Shown here: in pieces, positions 58,291-64,000 of the stretch
Numbering within the stretch: the first letter of the stretch is position 1
Layout: every line of letters begins with the position of its first letter
Assembly: GCF_963678975.1 (NCBI RefSeq)
Contig: NC_089278.1
Location: forward strand, 13,993,959-14,057,958
Reading direction: 5' to 3'
DNA length: 64,000 nucleotides
Source: Dysidea avara
Lineage: Eukaryota > Porifera > Demospongiae > Dictyoceratida > Dysideidae
The notes under the pieces: generated by a model
The model's database searches: none
What the model was told of the DNA's origin: nothing
Seen by the model: only the letters and a program-made list of their open reading frames with translations
Program-made: the position numbers and the translations under genes

Positions 58291-58668
58291 CATCAGCATA
58301 TATCTAGAATAAACAAGCTAACAAATATTATACTAACTTGCACAATCTGTACATTAAATCCTAGTTAGCTGAGTACACTCAGTTTTAGCTAAGTAAGAGC
58401 ATACGTAAATATGACTGATTTTTTAAAAATCTCATACAATAAAGCTTTGCATGTGATTGATTTCTGTGTGGCCACGAAGGTAAGGACAAAATAAGCAGCC
58501 TCTCTCTTATAGTACAAGATCCAGTGGAGAAAGGAGATGGTATATAGGTCTGCATCATAATATATAGACTACCTTTCTCTGATCAGTGATCAAGCACAAA
58601 CATCATCTGTATCCTCAAATTCCAATGTGGGTGAATTTTGTAAGCAACTTTGTTTGCATACTGTGCAG

Positions 58669-60539
58669 CTAGGGGCGGATTTAGGGGGGTGGGTGGCTAA
58701 GGGGGTTGTAGCCCCCTTTCCTTTCTAAGTTAGTATTTGGCCAATAAAACCCTAAATCTTCTATGTGTATCAAAAGCAGACTTATTTCAGGAACTATGCA
58801 TCACTACCAACACAAATAATGTCTATACTATGCCTATTGTTCAACTCTGTTTCAGGAGAGCATACCTTCCTTTTCCTCAAGAGTTCTTCAAGAAAAGGTT
58901 TCGATTGTAGGTTGCATCTTTAGTTACAAAACTTTTAATTGTGGGTTTTGTTTTATTCAAATAATTAGCAGTGTTTTCCACTATGGCTATAAGAGGTGAT
59001 TAATGTGGTTTTGATATTTTAAAAGGTTCAAAACGTGTTAGTTGGTTTAATTGGTTAGAGTTATCAGCTTCAGTATAGTACCGACTCAGCCATTTAGCAA
59101 ACTGTAGTCTTTTGGTATTTTACAAGTTTATGAGGCAGCTATATAGTACTTTTGTCTATGAATGTAAAATCTGTATCAGTTACCTTTTGATATGACCCCA
59201 TGCTGTGGGTTATGGTGCTGGCAGCTAGCTATAGATCAGTCTTCATAAGGCCACATAAACTTAATTATTAGTTTCTCATCCTCCTGTACTCAAAATAGCA
59301 GTGCGGGAGGGCAGATTTTTAGTTATGTTTTACTGACTAGTTAGCTGAATTAGCTAGCTAAAATGACTTAGAATGCAGCTTTCTTAGACTGTTCTAGCAA
59401 GGTAGCTACCAACTTAAGAAGGTGCTGGATAGCTGCACTCAGCCACCAATGGTGTAAAAAATTCTTGATGAGGTAAGAAAATGGCCATGCAGGTGGGGAT
59501 GAGAAACTAATCAAGTTTATGTGGCCTAACCTGGCAGATCTAGAAATAAGTTGACCATCACAACAGCAAATTCAGAAACCTCATAAATGCAAATATAGTT
59601 GCACTTTGCTAAGGATTTCCAGTGTACTAGATAATTGCTATATACTATAGTACCCTTCACTGCATTCTGCTTTTCAGTACGCTTTATTGGTGTTAAGGCT
59701 AACACTAGGCTAAGGAGCATGCATACTAATAATTGTGATGTTCAACACCACTACTACTTAGCTATACATGTTTCTACCTCTGTTTAGCTATACATGTTTC
59801 TTCCACACATTATCCCACAAAGGCTTCCCCTATTGTCTGACTTTGTGTGATCATGGGGGTTCATGCAGACTGCAAAATTATCACAGACAAACTTGTGTAG
59901 TTTGTAGTCATAGTCATCCAATGTTGATGAATCACAGACGGTCTTTAGAAGATGATAGTCTAGTGTTCCATAAAGAGAGTCTGCCTTGAATCTGTTGATG
60001 TTGAGGCTGGGAGAAGCATTTTCCACAATTCCTCCAACTTCATGATGCGTGAAACAACCTTCCAGTGGGATCCAACACCATTATTTTTATCAGTAAGATA
60101 GACAGTTGAGGCTGTTGAAGAGGAGCTGATGCATTATGGTATATAGCTAGCTAATTCTTACAAATGAAAAGATTATCATGCATGGGTGATAGCTACTCAA
60201 TGCATATTGCAATCAGTCTTGATTTAATGGAAAAGTAAGTGTTTTGATAAACTGAAATTCCATTATTTTTCACTGAAAAACTGCTAAAAACACTCAGATT
60301 TACCTTTAGAGGGCATAATTTTCAAAAATTTCCTGGGGGCATGCCCCCAAGGCTGGCATGCTTCACACTAATGTAGTCATTATTTCAAATAGCTAATAGT
60401 TGACCATGGATACTACATGAATCTTACCACTAGAGCCTTGTGAGAAGGCTTGGCATCTTCTAATGTCTGGCTAGTTACCTACATCCCTGTCCAGCTTAGC
60501 CCCCCCCCCCCCTTTCACAAAATCCTAGATCCGCCCCTG
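58669..60539. mobile_element. hAT-like nonautonomous element, 1.87 kb
   Basis: Ends CTAGGGGCGGATTTAGG and CCTAGATCCGCCCCTG are inverted. Outer flanks CTGTGCAG (58661-58668) and CTGTGCAT (60540-60547) form an 8-bp duplication with one mismatch. The interior has long G/C runs next to the ends, repeats of TTAGTTTCTCATC on both strands, and only short frames without recognisable product. Confidence 0.75.
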
Positions 60540-62038
60540 CTGTGCATGTTAGTGGCTGGAGCCAAGGTACATAGCTATTCAGGGCATATAATATATATCT
60601 AAATGAGTTGCTGCTCAATAAGTGATTTCAGTGCAAACCATTTTTAGAGTGGAGTTTAAACCTTCTGAATTGGCTTTAGTGTGTGAAGTTATCACTTTTC
60701 ATTCAGAGTTCAGAGGTATAGTCAGGATTTTCTCGAAGGGGGTTTCCATCAAGTTGTGTCACATAATTTATGCAGGGGGTTAGGTGTGGTCCCCCAGCCA
60801 CTGACAAATGTCCTACATAGATTATATATATTGAAGTGCTGGTTACTAGCTGATCTGAGGCACATTTGTAAATAATTAACTCTTGATATTTAAATAAAAA
60901 TTTTCATGTGACGCATTCTAATAGTTTGTGGGAGTGATCATGACAACCCTGGTTATGATAACCCATGCAGAGTATCAATTAGATGTGTACCTTCACAATA
61001 TACAGATCATTCATAAGATAAATGAGACACCTGCTATTTGCTCACAAGATCCAGTCATAACACACTTTTCAACTTGCAAATGTTAAAACCCTAGTTAACA
61101 CATGACAAGCATGCATGCATTGTATGCTTTTATAAGAAATTGAGGTCCTTAAAGTCCACGCAGGTCATAATCCACCTTTGAAAATCCTCATGCTTGAATT
61201 GAACTCTGTTATGTAACTCAACTAATCAATTCCCATGAAATACAAATTAAATCCACAATTATTTGATAAGAGCTCATGCATATACGTTTTATTTGAATTA
61301 TTCATCCACCCAAGTCATTGCCCTTCTTCATTGAATTTTGCACTGTCAGTAGTTGAAAGCAGCTATTCAGCTTAATAGCTAAAGCAAACTAAGATGCATT
61401 CAGAGTCATGTGAGCCAGCTATCTAGTTCAACCACATGAAATAAAACTGCATGCTAAAATGAGAAACATATATACTATGAATATATTAACTATAGCATGT
61501 ATATAGCTGCTATCTACTGCATGCATACTGCTATCCTTTGAGTTTCTATACTAGTGATGATCACATGCAGTGCAAGGAGCAATATAATATAGGATGGTGG
61601 TGTTTAGTATCTCAACTCTAAGCTAGTATAGTTACCATGTACAGAAGGACAACCATAGTTAGTTATATTACTGGAGATGTTTATAGCTATACAGTTTGTA
61701 GAATGCTAAATTTATTAGAGACTCACATGACTTGATGGCTACTTTATAAGTGTATAGCTTTAAGAAGATTAGCACTAAACAAAAGTAAAGCACAAGATAC
61801 TTCACAGCTATCTCTCAACGAAGTTCAAATTGTCATCTCTTATATCACAAGTCAAAAAAAAAAAATCTTTGAATGTGGGTTTGAATTTTGCTTCCTATAC
61901 TGAAAACCTTGAGAATTCTTGAGATCCAGCTAAGAACTACATAGTATAGTACCTGTCCACGAGAAGAGGCCCAAACCCTTGAGTCTCATAGTCTGACTGT
62001 GAGAGTTGAGAGGTCTAGCTATCTTGATCAAAAGTTTT
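60540..62038. other. intergenic spacer, no gene seen
   Basis: AT-rich sequence with a short G-rich segment near 60730-60800 that resembles the interior of the preceding element. No credible coding frame. Confidence 0.4.
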
Positions 62039-62252
62039 TCTAAAGCAAAACAGCCAAGCTGTGAAAAAGGGTGCGGACCCCAATTGGCCAGAAGATGTGA
62101 AATCAAAGGTGGCGGCCAATAAATGGCCACAATGATGTTAATGTCTATCATTTTCACTAAAATGATAGGCATTAACATCAATGCCACCTTTGTTGTTACC
62201 CGACCTGCATGGCTAACACCCTTTTTTCACAGCTTGGCTATTTTGGTTTAGA
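62039..62252. mobile_element. foldback MITE of the AAAACAGCCAAGCTG family
   Basis: Arms share TCTAAA.CAAAA.AGCCAAGCTGTGAAAAAGGGTG-type ends with 26632-26967 and are joined by a short GATGTTAATG palindrome near 62135-62180. One arm is more diverged. Confidence 0.72.
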
Positions 62253-62371
62253 TAACAATATACATTACCAGTACTAATACAATTAACACTTCTAGTAGAT
62301 ACACATACAGTACACAACAGATCAGTACACTACTAGTTGTACTAAATCATATATAGCTATGATGGTATGGG

Positions 62372-64000
62372 TTAGTGGGAGACTGGTTGTCTGGTTACAG
62401 CTGGTTTGATCAGTCTTTTAATACGAAAGATCATGGCATGGATGAAACCAGAACTACCCTCAACTTCTGGTTCCTTCACCTGAAAAAAGAAAGGTATACT
62501 CATAGCCCAGATGAGGCAATAATGAACAATTCTTCCATGAAAACCTAATGAAATGAAAATTTACACAACATGTGAAATGTCAAGTTTTTTGGGTACCCTT
62601 AATGAATTTAACAATTCCAAATTCAATGCAAGATTATCAGTGAAATACAATTACATGCAGGTTTCATTGGATTTTTATTATACTCATGTTAAACTGTTGC
62701 TTTGTAACTCATGAATGTAATTACACACAAGATCTAGAAATTTGGATTATTTCTATCCACTTAAAATATAATTTCCTTTGATGAAGCTATATAAGTGCAT
62801 AGTCTGATATACTCCTACTTGTAGGGTAGCCAATCCATACATGTCTGCTCTCCATACATTTACTGCCACTAGTAAATAACCGAAACGCTATTTGTGACTG
62901 AATCTGCGAGAAGAGGTCTTCATAAGCCTTTCCAAATTTTTTTTGACTAATCATGCACAACTCATGTGTTTAACCTGTCATCTTAAAAATACTCCTAGGA
63001 ATAGTGCCATGTTACGGGTCTGGTATCTTTTTCACACATCAAGTTATAGGTTGCCAGGTAATGTAATTGGAAAGGCTATTAAGACCATTTTGCAGATCTG
63101 ATCACATTTATTTTTAGCAGTGCTGAATCGATTATTCGGTTATTTGACTATTCGGTTGGTACGACACCATTCGATTTGTTACCACACTATTCGAATAATC
63201 GTTAGTACTTTGTACACTACACTCAGATGGAAAAGTCAGTCTTGAAACTTAAGATTGTAAATGATAGAAAAGTTCTATTTTAGAAAAGATAAAAGTTCTA
63301 TTTTAAAAGTTCTAATTTAGAAAAGATAGAAATAGCTATTAGGTTTTACCTTGCTCCCTAACAAAATGTTCCAGTACTTATTCAATAGAAGTATTAGCTT
63401 AAAGAATAATCAAATATTCGGTCGTTTTGTTCACAACTATTCGAATAGTAAAAATTGCTATTCGTTTCAGCACAAACCTTTAGCAAACACCCATGTACTT
63501 GTCTTCTAGAACTGTTACTAATAATATACTCAACATGAAACAAATGATACAGTAGTACTATTTTCAGTAGAGATTGCCCCAAAAATTTTGTGCACCACCT
63601 AAAATTCTGCCTTTGAAAGTCATCCTAGAGACATCTTATGCAACAAAAATCACCTTTTACAGAATAGTATTAGTCCATATAATATAATACAGCAGCATGA
63701 AATATAACAAAATGCTTGCAGGTGGCCGGATATAGATTTTTTTTTAAATGTCAAAGCTCAAATTTTAGCCTCACTGCCTGAACACAGTCACAAGACTAGA
63801 ATCCAAACGAAGCAGCGCATGGCCACCATTTTACACCACAATAACTAACTCACCAGTGGGATGTGCCTTTTGGGGTTCCAATGATTGTAGGCCCTCTGTG
63901 CCTTGTCTTTTATCTTCAATCAGGATGCTTGTCTTCTTCATCCAATGAAACCATATTGAGGTGGTAATTTTCTGTATCAACACTTTCTTTCAGCAGCATA
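62372..64000 (-). CDS. 3' part of an unrecognised gene running off the window
   Basis: A terminal exon at 62372-62479 (acceptor TTTTTTCAG) reads VKEPEVEGSSGFIHAMIFRI then KRLIKPAVTRQPVSH and stop. A second exon candidate ends at 63854 with a GTGAGT donor and includes ...RAYNHWNPKRHIPL, which would join in frame to give HIPL|VKEPE. Its left boundary and the upstream exons lie near or beyond the window edge. I do not recognise the family. The intron would hold a hAT-like MITE (63118-63473). Confidence 0.45.
63118..63473. mobile_element. hAT-like MITE, 356 bp
   Basis: Ends CAGTGCTGAATCGATTATTC and GCTATTCGTTTCAGCAC are inverted; repeated ATTCGAATA/TATTCGGT blocks are spread inside. The end style is common among nonautonomous hAT elements. 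No clear 8-bp duplication was found. Confidence 0.65.

Noticed and set aside
58669-60539. Autonomous hAT transposon
   Set aside because: Ends and 8-bp flanks fit hAT, but no transposase frame is present in the 1.87 kb.

Overview
The window looks like nuclear DNA of a marine invertebrate, most likely a demosponge. It is AT-rich, genes carry short spliced exons (some introns near 60 nt), and the spaces are packed with small inverted-repeat transposons. The gene types (RING/TRAF-zinc-finger/MATH protein, fibrinogen-related protein, intronless 7TM receptors, E2F7/8, tyrosinase) are typical of a basal animal. The organism call is inference from content only.

Layout. 1.6-6.1 kb (minus): a four-exon mitochondrial acyl-CoA dehydrogenase with a complete frame. 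7.9-11.9 kb: an ISL2EU-type DNA transposon with ~100 bp terminal inverted repeats, a THAP/DDE transposase (+) and a SWIM-YqaJ nuclease-PHD protein (-), both with frame damage. 12.2-16.5 kb: no gene seen. 16.5-18.2 kb (+): a secreted, C-terminally anchored tyrosinase of the vertebrate TYR/TYRP layout. 18.4-20.2 kb: foldback and Mutator-like MITEs. 19.5-21.5 kb (+): ABT1/ESF2-like ribosome-biogenesis factor. 22.0-24.6 kb (-): an unrecognised 192-residue protein with an EF-hand-like loop, sharing a compact divergent promoter with a ten-exon E2F7/8 gene (25.2-35.1 kb, +). The E2F gene has a donor site inside a ~200 bp (TG)n tract and an apparent U12-type AT-AC intron. 38.7-46.0 kb (-): two related single-exon 7TM receptors plus a relic of a third. 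43.9-50.9 kb: a duplicated noncoding block. 53.2-54.2 kb (+): a fibrinogen-domain gene broken by a transposon. 55.0-57.3 kb (-): a RING-TRAF-MATH protein. 57.8-64 kb: LINE end, hAT-like elements, and the terminal exon(s) of a gene running off the right edge (-).

Functional links are weak, as is usual in animal genomes. The E2F7/8 and EF-hand genes share a promoter region with E2F-like sequences. The TRAF-like and fibrinogen-related genes are both of families used in innate immunity and lie side by side. Most remaining structure is transposon-derived. Several elements could be dated or delimited from target-site duplications (9 bp, 8 bp, TA) or from an empty-site comparison inside the window.
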